NCBI GenBank assembly: GCA_903830725.1
Contig: CAIKVH010000048.1
Coordinates: 1-64,000, forward strand
From: an uncultured Burkholderiales bacterium
GTDB taxonomy: Bacteria; Pseudomonadota; Gammaproteobacteria; Burkholderiales; Burkholderiaceae_C
Direction: 5' to 3'
DNA: 64,000 nt
Shown: piece by piece, positions 55,263-64,000 of the stretch
Position numbering within the stretch: position 1 is the stretch's first letter
Layout: the number at the start of each line of letters is the position of its first letter
The notes under the pieces: generated by a model
What the model saw: the letters and a program-made list of their open reading frames with translations, nothing else
The model's database searches: none
Told to the model about the DNA's origin: nothing
Position numbers and translations under genes: made by a program

Positions 55263-56622
55263 TCACAATTCAACACCTATTCACTCAAACATAGACCAAC
55301 TCCTGAAACGAATACATACTGGTGAATTGAGTTATTCGGAGTTGGTTCAGCAGTGTTTAGCGGGTTCTAAAAAGGAAAATGCAGCGAATGTTTTTACTAA
55401 AACATATGCTGACTCTGCCCTAGCAGTAGCTCACAACGCTGACTCACAACTCAAAGCAGGCGTTACCTTGCCTACACTTTGTGGACTACCGATTACGATT
55501 AAAGATTTATACGACGTCCGGGGCGAGGTGACTACTTCGGGCTCAGTGGTGCGACGGGACTCCAAGCCCGCTCTTGTCGATGCGACGATAGTTGAGCGCA
55601 TTAGAAACTCCGGCATGGCGATCATTGGTAAAACCAATATGAGTGAATTTGCATTCTCTGGAGTGGGTATCAATCCGCATTTAGGAACACCTCAAAATCC
55701 ATGTGATCCAACGCACCACCGTATCCCAGGGGGCTCAAGTTCGGGGGCGGCTGTGAGCGTTGCCCTAGGGTTAAGTGTTGCCGCGATTGGATCAGATACC
55801 GGAGGCTCGATTCGAATTCCAGCGGCACTTTGTGGCTTAGTAGGGTTTAAGAGCACCATGTCGCGTGTTCCGACGCAAGGGGCGGTGGAGTTGGCAAGAT
55901 CTCTCGATACGGTCTGTGCTATGACACGCAGTGTAAGCGATTGTTTAAGAATTGATGCGGTCCTCTCAGGCGCTCGTCTGGACGTTAAACCAAGACCTGT
56001 TAAGGGTGCACGTTTTGTTGTCGCTAAGACTTTGATGCAAGATGAGCTTGAGCCCTCAGTTGCTAAGGCCTTTGAGCGAAGTTTGAATTTGTTATCTAGT
56101 CAGGGCGCTGTGATCACTGAAATAGATTTGAGTGAGCTTGCAGAGATCACTCAAATTAATGCCCCGGGGGGCATCTCTCCTATCGAATCATATTCCGCTT
56201 GCAAAGAGTTTGTTGATCACGCATCCCATCAAATGGACCACCGTGTAGTTCAGCGTATGATGATGGGTAAGGGGGTTGCAGCGACGGATTACATTAAATT
56301 ATTAGATTCCCGCAGAGCATGGATATCCAGGATGGCTGAGATTTTGTTGCCATTTGATGCGCTAATAAGTCCAACAGTACCCATGCAAGCTCCAAAGACT
56401 CAAGCGCTCTTGGACTCGGATGAGGAGTTTTTCAGGGTTAATAGGTTACTGCTTAGAAACACATTTGCGATCAACTTCTTGGACGGATGCGCATTCTCAC
56501 TGCCCATGCATACACCAGATGAGCTACCGATGGGATTGATGTTGTCAGCTTGTGCAGGCAACGATGCCCGTTTGGCCGAGGTGGCTATGGGTGTAGAGAC
56601 TGCGCTTGACTTTAAGGGTTGA
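55255..56622 (+). CDS. Amidase signature-family enzyme
   Basis: This 455-residue hydrolase has the Ser-cisSer-Lys triad of the family: Lys83 (PITIKDLY), Ser161 in the GGSSSGAA stretch and nucleophile Ser185 ([10 protein letters not shown]). The [12 protein letters not shown] segment is also conserved. It resembles AtzF/GatA-type amidases acting on small amides; GatA function is unlikely because no gatB or gatC is nearby. The overlap with the pterin dehydratase gene suggests translational coupling without an obvious metabolic link. Confidence 0.9.
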   Translation: MTNHNSTPIHSNIDQLLKRIHTGELSYSELVQQCLAGSKKENAANVFTKTYADSALAVAHNADSQLKAGVTLPTLCGLPITIKDLYDVRGEVTTSGSVVRRDSKPALVDATIVERIRNSGMAIIGKTNMSEFAFSGVGINPHLGTPQNPCDPTHHRIPGGSSSGAAVSVALGLSVAAIGSDTGGSIRIPAALCGLVGFKSTMSRVPTQGAVELARSLDTVCAMTRSVSDCLRIDAVLSGARLDVKPRPVKGARFVVAKTLMQDELEPSVAKAFERSLNLLSSQGAVITEIDLSELAEITQINAPGGISPIESYSACKEFVDHASHQMDHRVVQRMMMGKGVAATDYIKLLDSRRAWISRMAEILLPFDALISPTVPMQAPKTQALLDSDEEFFRVNRLLLRNTFAINFLDGCAFSLPMHTPDELPMGLMLSACAGNDARLAEVAMGVETALDFKG

Positions 56623-56669
56623 TCAGAATTTCAAAAGTTGCAGACTTGTGAACTTGCCAGATGCGTTCA

Positions 56670-57362
56670 TTAAGTATTGATCAGGGTTAGTACGTCATCT
56701 AATGACCGGCCTGTATGGGATGGTTTTGGTCCTAGTGTTTCAAAGGGCAAGTCCTGGCGGTTAATCCAAAAACTTCTAAATCCAAACCAAGTAGCACCCA
56801 AAGCATCCCAAGAATTACTGGATACAAAAAGAACTTCTCTTTTGTCAACTGCGTAGTTTTGCAGAACCAGTCCATAACTCTCGGGAGAGGTTTTAAACTG
56901 CCTGACTGCATCGACAGAGATGACTTTATCGATTAATGTCGTCATCCCAGCACTTCGGACTGCAGTTGCTAACATGTCTGGGCTACCGTTGGAGAGGATG
57001 GCGGTCTTGTAGCCCCGTTTTTGCAGATCGTGAAGAACCCCCAAATTCTCTGGGAATGCTTTGAGCTCAGCATATTGGTCTAACAATTCCTTTTGCGCAT
57101 GTGATGTGAGCTCAAGTTTTAGTCGCTGGCACGAGTAATTGAGTGCTAGACGGGTGATATCCCAAAAAGATTGATAATGCCTGCTACCATTTGGATTGTG
57201 GGGGTCACTCATGGAGATGAGTCTTGAGTATTCTATTTGTTTGTCTCTCCACATGATAGAGAGGGCCTGCCCGTGTCCGGGAAACAAAGTCTCCGCCATT
57301 TTGGAGACGGAATAAACGTCAAAGAGCGTGCCGTAAGCGTCGAAAACTACAACTTTGAACAT
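56670..57362 (-). CDS. Haloacid dehalogenase, type II
   Basis: This 230-residue HAD-superfamily hydrolase starts at the ATG at 57362, which places the nucleophile motif VVFDAYGTLFDV right at the N-terminus; a longer frame adds eight residues. Motif 2 is AILSNGSPDML, and motif 3 lies in FVSSNSWDALGATWFGF. The combination is typical of (S)-2-haloacid dehalogenases, in which an Asp attacks the carbon bearing the halogen. Physiological substrates of such chromosomal copies are often unknown. Confidence 0.9.
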   Translation of the reverse strand: MFKVVVFDAYGTLFDVYSVSKMAETLFPGHGQALSIMWRDKQIEYSRLISMSDPHNPNGSRHYQSFWDITRLALNYSCQRLKLELTSHAQKELLDQYAELKAFPENLGVLHDLQKRGYKTAILSNGSPDMLATAVRSAGMTTLIDKVISVDAVRQFKTSPESYGLVLQNYAVDKREVLFVSSNSWDALGATWFGFRSFWINRQDLPFETLGPKPSHTGRSLDDVLTLINT

Positions 57363-57467
57363 ATCAAATCCCCTTTGGGTAAGCACTACTGAAAAGGGCT
57401 AAGCCGTTTTCATTTCTAATTAAAATAGAACTCTATCATACAAGTCAACTGAGGAAGGATTACAGAA

Positions 57468-57854
57468 TTGAAAACTGCTTATATCTGTCTGCTGATCGCA
57501 GGCTTAATGCCTGTTTTGTGCGCTGGAATTGCGAAATGGGGCTTCAAGCATTTTGACAACCATGATCCTCGCCAATGGTTAGCCAAACAAGTAGGGTACA
57601 GGGCGAGAGCAAACGCCGCCCAGGCCAATTGCTTTGAAGCATTTCCTTTTTTTGCTGCTAGTGTAGGTTGTGCACTAAGTTCCAATAGCGATTTAGACTC
57701 GCTCCAAATGATATGCGTTCTTTTTGTTGGATTTCGAGTCTTGTATATTCTCTTTTATATTTTAGATAAAGCCTCGCTAAGAACAATCGTATGGAGTGCT
57801 GCTTACGCCTGCGTGGTAGCCAATTTTATTCAAGCAATTTCGATGGTTGCATAG
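57468..57854 (+). CDS. MAPEG-family membrane protein
   Basis: This 128-residue protein starts at a TTG with the strong ribosome binding site GAGGAAGG eight bases upstream. It has four membrane helices, with the MAPEG signature YRARANAAQANCFEAFPFFAA after the first loop. Family members include glutathione transferases and eicosanoid enzymes in eukaryotes; bacterial copies are poorly understood. A terminator hairpin follows. Confidence 0.88.
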   Translation: MKTAYICLLIAGLMPVLCAGIAKWGFKHFDNHDPRQWLAKQVGYRARANAAQANCFEAFPFFAASVGCALSSNSDLDSLQMICVLFVGFRVLYILFYILDKASLRTIVWSAAYACVVANFIQAISMVA

Positions 57855-57872
57855 GGTTTCTTAACCCGCCTC

Positions 57873-57903
57873 AAACAAGACTCAAAGTGTCTTTGTTTTT
57901 ATT
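57873..57903 (+). terminator. Rho-independent terminator after the MAPEG gene
   Basis: AAACAAGAC (57873-57881) pairs with GTCTTTGTTT (57889-57898) with one bulged T, and T-rich sequence follows. It begins 18 bases after the stop codon. Confidence 0.65.
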
Positions 57904-58243
57904 TGCTAATGATGCGGCAGGCAGTTTTGATACCCTTGACTTGCTTCATTTCTTCACATCTTTTGATGCCCCTGCGTTCGCCTTCGGCTAATATTTTGAT
58001 GTACAAAGAGCAGGTAAATACCATTTTGTCATCATCGCTCAAGCTATCAAAGGCAGTTGCACAACTACCTACATCCCCTAAATCAGGCTCATTTTTACTG
58101 AATAGTTCTTGAATGGGAGCGGGCATTTCCCGGTACTTAACGATCGGATATAGGCCGCTTGTTTTATTGGCATAAGCCAATGATGCGCAAAGTCCAAGAC
58201 CCACCAGAATAAGGAAACCAAATTTTTTATTAAGTCGTAGCAT
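57899..58243 (-). CDS. Small exported Cys-containing protein, function unknown
   Basis: I start this at the ATG at 58243 (114 residues), giving a clean signal peptide: LRLNKK, a hydrophobic core FGFLILVGLGLCASLA and a site near AYANK. An ATG at 58267 has a stronger GGGGGAA upstream and is a real alternative. The mature part contains four Cys (SCATAF, FTCSLY, RCEEM, TACRI), which could form two disulfides, and an acidic helix around LFSKNEPDLGDV. It is the gene downstream of the DnaQ-like exonuclease on the same strand. I do not recognise the family. Confidence 0.6.
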   Translation of the reverse strand: MLRLNKKFGFLILVGLGLCASLAYANKTSGLYPIVKYREMPAPIQELFSKNEPDLGDVGSCATAFDSLSDDDKMVFTCSLYIKILAEGERRGIKRCEEMKQVKGIKTACRIISK

Positions 58244-58278
58244 TTTTCTACCTTTATAGATTCTCATGTGTTTCCCCC

Positions 58279-58296
58279 GGCGCTTTGAGGCGCTTT
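58279..58296. repeat. Direct repeat GGCGCTTT
   Basis: Two copies of GGCGCTTT are separated by GA, at the 3' end of the exonuclease gene. The GCGC cores could also pair as a short hairpin. It may mark the gene boundary. Confidence 0.3.
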
Positions 58297-59243
58297 TAAA
58301 GAGGGATTTGCTTTTTCTCACCGCCTCTTTGAGAGTAGCGTACTTTTCCTCCAATATGCTCCACCTCGACCACGGCCTTGCGGTTCTCATAGACATTTCG
58401 CTTTAACCAGGAAAGCTCTGCCTCTAATTCTTTTTCACTCGTCAACGTCCTGCTCCAAGTTCTTAGGTCTGCTGACCATCGGTAATTGCGCTGCTTAAGT
58501 ATTTCCTTAGTCTCAAAGGGCGAGCCCAAGGCGTAGAGCCGAATCTGGGGTTGGTTTAATGACTCTAGCAACTGAAGGAGCGCGGGTTGTTGGCTGTTGG
58601 GAAGGGTACAACTGAGGAGTTCTAGCAATGCACAGCAATCGGCGTCTGCCCGGTGGGCGTCATAGAAGAGGCCTTGCGTGTAGACCAAGAATTCTAATTT
58701 TGCAGATCCAAAACCCTCGGTCCTCCAGTCAATATCTTTCAGGCTACAGCCCCACAAGAAGTCTTGAAAACATGGCCAACGCATTTCCACGAACGCTCTA
58801 TCAAAGCCGGCGTTGTGGGCAATAACCACACTTACATTCTTTAAAAAATCGCTCACCTCCTCATCCGCAATAACGCACCCTTTGACCATTTCGTCCGTAA
58901 TGTTGTGAACGGCAGTGGAATCGGCAGGTATGGGAAAGCCGGGATCCTCATATTGATCAAACGTTTTGAGGACTTTGTAGATGATCCCCGTCTGCGGGTC
59001 GAACTCAAAGAGAATCATTCCCAGTTCAATGACTTTGTCCTTTTGGACATCCATTCCAGTCGTCTCTGTGTCTAAGACAACGCCCTTGCTGAGTGTTCTC
59101 TGGGGAGGCTGTGTGTGAAAAACCTTGTGAGGAATGAGACGGCGAAGAACTTTAAAGTCTGGGTGAGCGTCTAGGCGTCTTGCCAGTTCTTGAAGTTCCG
59201 TGTCTCCAAGCGGGTCTTGATCAGAGAATAAATCGTTTGTCAT
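58296..59243 (-). CDS. DnaQ-like 3'-5' exonuclease (DEDDh)
   Basis: This 315-residue protein has the DEDDh exonuclease domain: motif I VVLDTETTGMD with Asp58 and Glu60, motif II VVIAHNAGFDRAFVE, and motif III DAHRADADCCALLE. The N-terminal 50 residues and the C-terminal 90 (ALGSPFETKEILKQRNYRWS, LRTWSR) extend beyond the core. The C-terminal part is similar to a domain found in several proteobacterial DNA polymerase III epsilon-like proteins of unknown role. It could act in DNA repair or RNA turnover; it is not the main DnaQ, as rnhA is not adjacent. Confidence 0.87.
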   Translation of the reverse strand: MTNDLFSDQDPLGDTELQELARRLDAHPDFKVLRRLIPHKVFHTQPPQRTLSKGVVLDTETTGMDVQKDKVIELGMILFEFDPQTGIIYKVLKTFDQYEDPGFPIPADSTAVHNITDEMVKGCVIADEEVSDFLKNVSVVIAHNAGFDRAFVEMRWPCFQDFLWGCSLKDIDWRTEGFGSAKLEFLVYTQGLFYDAHRADADCCALLELLSCTLPNSQQPALLQLLESLNQPQIRLYALGSPFETKEILKQRNYRWSADLRTWSRTLTSEKELEAELSWLKRNVYENRKAVVEVEHIGGKVRYSQRGGEKKQIPL

Positions 59244-59396
59244 TCAGTGTATTTAAATTTTAATTTAAGATTTTTCTAGCTTAAGTGGGTTTGGATACCG
59301 CTAAAACTGCAACAAGAGTTAACATGAGGTCCTAGGCTTGGGTTTTGAAAATCCGATGCTATCTCTAGAATCAATCATTGAGCGAGGTTAAACCGT

Positions 59397-60395
59397 TTGA
59401 GCAAACGCAATCATTTGGATACAAAGGTTATCTTACACAGGAGAGGTCAGTTTCAGAATGTAATCGGGATTTTAAGCCTAGTTTTAGCCCTCAGCAGTGC
59501 TCGCGGCGTAGAACTGGGTTGGGACTCCGGTAATTCAGTGCATGAGAGCGCCAAGTCCGCGTGCCCCCACTTTTTTGTCCAAGGCAGCGAGCCCCGCATT
59601 TTGAATCCTAAGCTGGCATTAAATATCCGGCAACTGTGTTTCTCAAGTTTCGCGGTTGGGTATTCGCCTGTATCTAGAACTCCCCTTTGGTCCGCAGAAC
59701 ATCTCACCCGAGAGTCCCTTGCTCGTGCCAAGGGGTTAAAGAGGGTGAATGCCTTTCATGAGGAAAGTCGCCTCCCCATTTCTGAGCGTTCTTTTTTAAG
59801 TGACTACGCAAAGTCTGGCTTTGATAGAGGCCATATGAGCCCGTCCGCCGATCAACCCAGTGAGCAAGCTCAGCAAGACAGCTTCTCCCTTGCAAACATG
59901 GTTCCCCAAAATCCAAACAACAACCGTCATTTGTGGGAGGGTATAGAGAGCGCTACCCGAACCCGGGTGAAATCAGCCGGAGATTTGTACGTCATTACGG
60001 GACCTTTGTTTATTGGATCCTCAGTTGATCAGCTTCACGGGCGCGTGATGGTGCCTACGCATTTGTTTAAAATTATTTACGATCCTGCGCAAGGAGCGGC
60101 ATCTGCTTACTTAGTCTTAAATAAGGACACCGAGGAATACTCTGTTATAAGTCTAGAGGAATTAAGCAAGATCGCAGGCATTGATTTCTTGCCCATGTTG
60201 AATTCGAACGTGCAGCGTGTCAAAATTGAGTTGCCAACCCCAACACCGCATCACCAACGCTCAGATTCAAATTTTGATGTGCAAAAAGATGGGCGCAATC
60301 GCAACTCCTATGAAGCCCAGCCCCAAGCGCAGTCTGGCGCAGAGTTTCGACAGGTCGAGCACCTCTTAAAAGAAATTGCTCGGCATCTTAACTAA
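59397..60395 (+). CDS. DNA/RNA non-specific endonuclease (NucA family), exported
   Basis: This 332-residue nuclease has the beta-beta-alpha-metal fold with the DRGH motif (FDRGHMSPSAD, catalytic His146) and the metal-binding Asn region SLANMVPQNPNNNRHLWEG. The TTG start has GAGG nine bases upstream; no ATG is suitable. The N-terminus carries a basic stretch and a hydrophobic core (about residues 21-35, VIGILSLVLALSSA), so export is likely. The C-terminal 70 residues are polar and Gln-rich and lie outside the fold. Role: nutrient scavenging or defence against free DNA; not shown by context. Confidence 0.88.
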   Translation: MSKRNHLDTKVILHRRGQFQNVIGILSLVLALSSARGVELGWDSGNSVHESAKSACPHFFVQGSEPRILNPKLALNIRQLCFSSFAVGYSPVSRTPLWSAEHLTRESLARAKGLKRVNAFHEESRLPISERSFLSDYAKSGFDRGHMSPSADQPSEQAQQDSFSLANMVPQNPNNNRHLWEGIESATRTRVKSAGDLYVITGPLFIGSSVDQLHGRVMVPTHLFKIIYDPAQGAASAYLVLNKDTEEYSVISLEELSKIAGIDFLPMLNSNVQRVKIELPTPTPHHQRSDSNFDVQKDGRNRNSYEAQPQAQSGAEFRQVEHLLKEIARHLN

Positions 60396-60410
60396 CAACG
60401 ATTGATCTTT

Positions 60411-60695
60411 ATGTCTAATCCTTCCCAGAAACTTTCTCCCGGTTCTTTGAGATCGTTGATTGCCTTTAGCAACGAATCTCAAGTGATACAGATAGACTCC
60501 CTGCAAATAGAGAACCGCTTTGATAGGGTGACGCTCTCAGGGGATTTGGACTTAACAAAAGATAAGGTAGGCTTGGCTAAGGCCTGCGAGCTGAAAGCGC
60601 TGATAGATAGTGTTGTTCAAACTCTTCAACACCTAGAGCTTCCCGATCAAGTACAGATTGACCCAGTTGGGCGAGTAAATAACCCATTTAACTAA
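60411..60695 (+). CDS. Small protein of unknown function
   Basis: I start this 94-residue protein at the ATG at 60411, 15 bases after the nuclease stop; an in-frame TTG lies nine bases upstream. It is soluble and contains a beta-rich middle (VIQIDSLQIENRFDRVTLSGDLDLT) and a helix (KACELKALIDSVVQTLQHL). It ends RVNNPFN. I recall similar short proteins in other Burkholderiales but know no function. It probably shares a transcript with the nuclease gene. Confidence 0.65.
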   Translation: MSNPSQKLSPGSLRSLIAFSNESQVIQIDSLQIENRFDRVTLSGDLDLTKDKVGLAKACELKALIDSVVQTLQHLELPDQVQIDPVGRVNNPFN

Positions 60696-60955
60696 TTTAT
60701 GTATTAAATAGTTTTAATAATCATATCTTTATGTGATTTTGTGAACCGGTTGTAAGTCCAAAATATGAGCTCTAGTAATTAGTCTCTAGTCTCTAAACGT
60801 AGGGCTTACGAGCTAAATAGGGTATCAAACTCCCGGGTTTTCCCTATACTTGTCAACATGGTGAGGAATTGGACAGCAGATTCGAAACTCAACCCCAGGT
60901 TAAGACCCTTTTTAACTCTTTAACTTTTATATATTAACTAAACGGAGCTATTCAA

Positions 60956-61534
60956 ATGACAATGACACCAGAACAAATCGTAGCCGCTAACAAAGCAAAC
61001 TTTGAAACTTTAGTTGGTTTAACCAACAAAGCGGTTGCAGGCGTTGAGCAGTTGATCGAGCTAAACCTTGCGGCTACTAAAGCTGCTATGGAGGAAACTC
61101 ATTCACATACAAACGCGGCTTTAAGCGCTAAAGACAGCCAAGAGTTGCTGGCATTACAAGCTAGTATTTTCCAGCCCTTTGCAGAAAAAGTTGCAAATTA
61201 CAATCGTCATTTGTATGACATCGCCTCTGGAACTAGTTCCGATTTCAGCCACTTGGTTGAGAGCAAAATTGCGGAAGCGCAGCATACCTTCCACAGCATG
61301 TTTGACAACATGGCAAAGAACGCGCCTGCTGGAACTGAGTCAGCTGTTTCTGCTTTTAAAACAGCTATTGCCAGTGGTAACCAAGCCCTTGAGCAAGTTC
61401 AAAAGGCAGTGAAACAAGCCTCTGATTTAGCGGAGACCAATTTTAAAACGATGGCCAACACGGCTTTAAATGCTGCGCAAAGTACTTCGGCAACAACCGT
61501 TACTCCTAAAGCAACTAAAAAGCGCTCCTCTTAA
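60956..61534 (+). CDS. Phasin family protein
   Basis: Phasins coat polyhydroxyalkanoate granules. This 192-residue protein shows the family pattern: TPEQIVAANKANFETLVGLT at the N-terminus, an AGVEQLIELNLAATKAAMEE amphipathic helix, the ELLALQASIFQPFAEKVANYNRHLYDIAS block and a helical C-terminus ending in a Lys-rich tail (PKATKKRSS). GGAGC lies nine bases before the start. No PHA synthase gene is adjacent, as is common for phasins in Burkholderiales. Confidence 0.93.
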   Translation: MTMTPEQIVAANKANFETLVGLTNKAVAGVEQLIELNLAATKAAMEETHSHTNAALSAKDSQELLALQASIFQPFAEKVANYNRHLYDIASGTSSDFSHLVESKIAEAQHTFHSMFDNMAKNAPAGTESAVSAFKTAIASGNQALEQVQKAVKQASDLAETNFKTMANTALNAAQSTSATTVTPKATKKRSS

Positions 61535-61590
61535 GCTTCTGCCAACACAGCGGGAGCGATGCGAAAAACGTCCTCCCGGTTGGTTGATTG

Positions 61591-61632
61591 AATGCCCGCT
61601 GATGGTGAACCCATTGACGGGCATTATCTTTT
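61591..61632 (+). terminator. Probable terminator after the phasin gene
   Basis: AATGCCCG (61591-61598) pairs with CGGGCATT (61618-61625), with an inner ATGG/CCAT pairing; a modest T-rich stretch follows. It lies 56 bases after the stop codon. Confidence 0.55.
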
Positions 61633-61692
61633 GGATTTCTAGGAACATGTAGCTTGCTCTAAAATTAACGCTTTAATCAAACCGGATTTCAA

Positions 61693-62808
61693 GTGGAACA
61701 AGTCGATGCAGTTGTGATCGGAGCGGGGGTTGTGGGGTTGGCCGTTGCAAGGGCCATCGCGATAGAACTATCAAAGCATTGCGACTCGCCCTCAATCTAC
61801 GTTCTTGAACAGGCCGATAGCATTGGCACACAAACCAGTTCCAGAAACAGTGAGGTCATACATGCAGGGATATATTACCCATTTAACTCCCTAAAGGCTC
61901 AGTTATGCGTGAAGGGGCGAGAACTTTTATATTCTTACTTGCAGGAGCGGCATGTTCCTCATAGGCGTCTGGGTAAGTTGATCGTTGCTGTTAATGCGGA
62001 ACAGGACCAAATGCTTGAGGGGATCAAGCAGCGTGCAGAAAAGAACGGGGTGATGGACCTTGCTTTTTTAACCCAACAAGAGGCTCAGTCCTTGGAGCCA
62101 GAGTTGTCGTGTACTTCCGCCCTTTTATCCCCAAGCACCGGTATCTTGGACTCACATAGTTATATGCTCAGCCTTCAAGGAGATTTTGAAAATGCGGGCG
62201 GGGCAGTAGTCTTTCAAACCGAGGTTGTTTCGGCGGTCTGCTGCGCAGACAATATTTCTTTGCGCACCCAAAGTGGGGACACCATAGATACCAAAAGGGT
62301 AGTTAATTGCTCAGGCTTGAATGCTCCACTTTTGGCCAAGACCTTTGCGGGAGCTCAAGAGGCTAAGATTCCCGGTGCTTTTTATTGCAAGGGAAATTAT
62401 TTTCTTTTGCAGGGAAGATCCCCATTTAAACGCTTAATCTACCCTGTTCCCGAGGCAGCAGGTTTGGGCGTTCATCTAACTCTGGATTTAGGTGGACAGG
62501 TTAAATTTGGACCTGACGTTGAGTGGGTGATTGATCCTACCGAATTAACAGTTAATCCCAAACGAGGGGAGCTTTTTTATGGGGCTGTTAGAACTTATTG
62601 GCCCGCATTACCCGATAATGCGCTGATTCCTGGATATGCCGGAATACGTCCAAAAATCAATTCAGAGCACGAAAAATCTGAAGATTTTAAAATTTTGGAT
62701 GTACAAGATCACAACATTCCGGGGCTGATTCATCTGCTTGGAATCGAGTCACCCGGGATCACCAGCTCCCTAGCAATAGCAGAGGAGGTCGTTAAAAGAT
62801 TGTTCTAA
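61693..62808 (+). CDS. FAD-dependent oxidoreductase (L-2-hydroxyglutarate oxidase-like)
   Basis: This 371-residue flavoprotein starts at a GTG. It has the dinucleotide motif [17 protein letters not shown] (residues 7-23), the [21 protein letters not shown] block with the His typical of the DAO family, and the C-terminal [28 protein letters not shown]-contact segment. The [13 protein letters not shown] and [12 protein letters not shown] segments are those of the L-2-hydroxyglutarate oxidase/LhgO-like branch. The likely reaction is oxidation of a 2-hydroxyacid to a 2-oxoacid. It is convergent with pyrD. Confidence 0.87.
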   Translation: MEQVDAVVIGAGVVGLAVARAIAIELSKHCDSPSIYVLEQADSIGTQTSSRNSEVIHAGIYYPFNSLKAQLCVKGRELLYSYLQERHVPHRRLGKLIVAVNAEQDQMLEGIKQRAEKNGVMDLAFLTQQEAQSLEPELSCTSALLSPSTGILDSHSYMLSLQGDFENAGGAVVFQTEVVSAVCCADNISLRTQSGDTIDTKRVVNCSGLNAPLLAKTFAGAQEAKIPGAFYCKGNYFLLQGRSPFKRLIYPVPEAAGLGVHLTLDLGGQVKFGPDVEWVIDPTELTVNPKRGELFYGAVRTYWPALPDNALIPGYAGIRPKINSEHEKSEDFKILDVQDHNIPGLIHLLGIESPGITSSLAIAEEVVKRLF

Positions 62809-62839
62809 TTGAACTTTCTTCAAGTAACACAACCTGTGA

Positions 62840-63991
62840 TTACTTGGCTTCACGACTCATCAGGGCTTGCGCAACCTCCGTTATCAAGCCTGGTCCACGG
62901 TAGATCAGGCCAGTATATATTTGCACCAAATTCGCCCCAGCGGCCAATTTTTCTAAGGCGTCTTTGTCACAACAAACACCGCCCACACCAATAATCGCAA
63001 AGTCAGGTCCTAAGCGGTTGCGCATCGTTTTTATAACGTTGTTGCTAGCTCTTAAAACTGGGGCCCCTGACAGTCCTCCTGCTTCATTTGCATGCACAGA
63101 GCCTTGCACGTCTTCGCGCGATAAAGTGGTATTTGTTGCAATTAAACCCCATGACTGAGTCGTTGAGTTAGGTGCATTTGAGGCAGAGGAATTTTTTATT
63201 TTGATTAAAGTGTTGGCAATGACCTCCATTTGAGCGTCATCTAAATCGGGGGCAATTTTTAGGAAAAGAGGTACATGCTTGTTGTGAATGCTCTGAAGCT
63301 TGATGCGTTCTTGCTCCAAGGTTATGAGCAGTTGCTCCAGGGCTTCATCATTTTGTAAAGAGCGAAGATTTTTGGTGTTCGGACTGGAGATGTTTACGGT
63401 AACGTAGTCTGCAAATTCGTAAACATCTCGTAAACAGATCAAATAATCGTTCGCAGCATCTTCAATGGGCGTAGATGCATTTTTCCCGATATTCAAACCC
63501 AGCAGCATTTGCGATGATTTTGAGGCCCGGGTAGTTCTGCGTTTGAACTTCGCAACTTTCACGTTTTTTATAAAGGTCTCGGTGCCTAAGTTATTAAATC
63601 CAAGCCTATTGATTAGTGCATTCTTCTGCGGGATACGAAACATTCGGGGCTTGGGGTTACCGTCTTGCGCAAGGGGAGTGACGGTCCCAACCTCAACAAA
63701 ACCAAATCCCATGGCATTAAATGCATCGATACATGCTGCGTTTTTATCCAAACCTGCTGCCAAACCTACTTTATTTGGGAATTTAAGACCCAAAAGCTCG
63801 ACTGGATCGCTAAGGGTATTTTGTCTGTAAAAAACGCTTAAAGGGGTGTTTTGGGTGTGCTTTAGAAATGCCAAGGTCAAATCGTGGGCATGTTCCGGAT
63901 CAAGCCTGAAAAGTATAGGGCGAACGAGCCGACAATAGAAAAAATTTAAGATTGAAGTAGAGAACATTGGATAATGCAGTTTGTTGGACAT
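62840..63991 (-). CDS. pyrD: Dihydroorotate dehydrogenase (quinone), class 2
   Basis: PyrD oxidises dihydroorotate to orotate in pyrimidine synthesis, feeding electrons to quinone at the membrane. The 383-residue protein has the class 2 N-terminal helices ([21 protein letters not shown]), the FMN motif [36 protein letters not shown], and the catalytic-Ser segment [13 protein letters not shown] second in-frame ATG lies 24 bases downstream, but GGGGGAC precedes the first. The gene starts nine bases from the window edge, so its promoter is not visible. Confidence 0.95.
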   Translation of the reverse strand: MSNKLHYPMFSTSILNFFYCRLVRPILFRLDPEHAHDLTLAFLKHTQNTPLSVFYRQNTLSDPVELLGLKFPNKVGLAAGLDKNAACIDAFNAMGFGFVEVGTVTPLAQDGNPKPRMFRIPQKNALINRLGFNNLGTETFIKNVKVAKFKRRTTRASKSSQMLLGLNIGKNASTPIEDAANDYLICLRDVYEFADYVTVNISSPNTKNLRSLQNDEALEQLLITLEQERIKLQSIHNKHVPLFLKIAPDLDDAQMEVIANTLIKIKNSSASNAPNSTTQSWGLIATNTTLSREDVQGSVHANEAGGLSGAPVLRASNNVIKTMRNRLGPDFAIIGVGGVCCDKDALEKLAAGANLVQIYTGLIYRGPGLITEVAQALMSREAK

Positions 63992-64000
63992 TCGTCCCCC

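Noticed and set aside
57899-58396. A longer 165-residue version of the small exported protein
   Set aside because: The extra N-terminal part overlaps the exonuclease gene and would bury the signal peptide in the middle of the protein.

Overview
The window looks like chromosome of a free-living betaproteobacterium of the order Burkholderiales with a moderate-to-low GC content (roughly mid-forties percent by eye, not computed). The support is the kind of genes present: four Bug/TctC-type tricarboxylate-binding proteins, three Liv-type ABC systems, a homodimeric AceE, an 88-residue second-type IF-1, a phasin, class 2 PyrD and a TctDE-like two-component system. A Polynucleobacter- or Alcaligenaceae-like lineage would fit, but I cannot fix the genus. 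I saw no rRNA, tRNA, CRISPR array, insertion sequence or prophage.

Layout. 0-2.8 kb: an exported DUF5666-like protein, a repeat-bearing Ser/Gln/Asn-rich protein and an outer-membrane beta-barrel. 2.9-7.5 kb: aceE-type E1 divergent from an Lrp/AsnC regulator, then a stand-alone mreB and a DUF2798 gene. 7.5-10.6 kb: a PEP mutase/isocitrate lyase-family enzyme and two convergent Bug proteins whose stop codons overlap. 10.6-21.1 kb: two Liv-type ABC systems transcribed away from each other around a DUF1993 gene; the left one has a fused permease-ATPase, and the right one has a LivF with Arg in place of the Walker A Lys. 21.1-24.4 kb: an unrecognised 368-residue protein downstream of a TctDE-like kinase and regulator pair. 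24.5-27.7 kb: a CorA-type transporter, a sulfurtransferase/phosphatase-like protein and a potassium channel with two tandem voltage-sensor domains before one pore. 28-31.8 kb: TPP riboswitch and thiC, infA overlapping a methyltransferase gene, and a small membrane protein. 31.9-35 kb: CoA-transferase, crotonase and Bug protein.

35.1-54.4 kb is a sugar-acid catabolic island: an IlvD/Edd dehydratase, a LysR regulator divergent from a UxaA/GarD dehydratase, a DapA-family enzyme, a complete Liv-type ABC transporter, a uronate dehydrogenase, a Gfo/Idh/MocA oxidoreductase, a Bug protein and the full four-enzyme tetronate route (LtnD, OtnK, OtnC, OtnI), followed by a cupin and a quinone oxidoreductase. 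Together they could import uronates, aldarates and C4 sugar acids and route them to 2-oxoglutarate semialdehyde and dihydroxyacetone phosphate.

54.4-64 kb is mostly housekeeping: DUF393, pterin dehydratase, amidase, haloacid dehalogenase, MAPEG, a small exported protein, a DnaQ-like exonuclease, a NucA-type endonuclease, a phasin, an FAD oxidoreductase and pyrD. The observations I consider most worth follow-up are the tandem voltage-sensor channel, the orphan gene behind the TctDE-like pair, the Liv-type importer embedded in the uronate cluster, the stand-alone mreB and the AceE/Lrp pair that recalls MdeB/MdeR.
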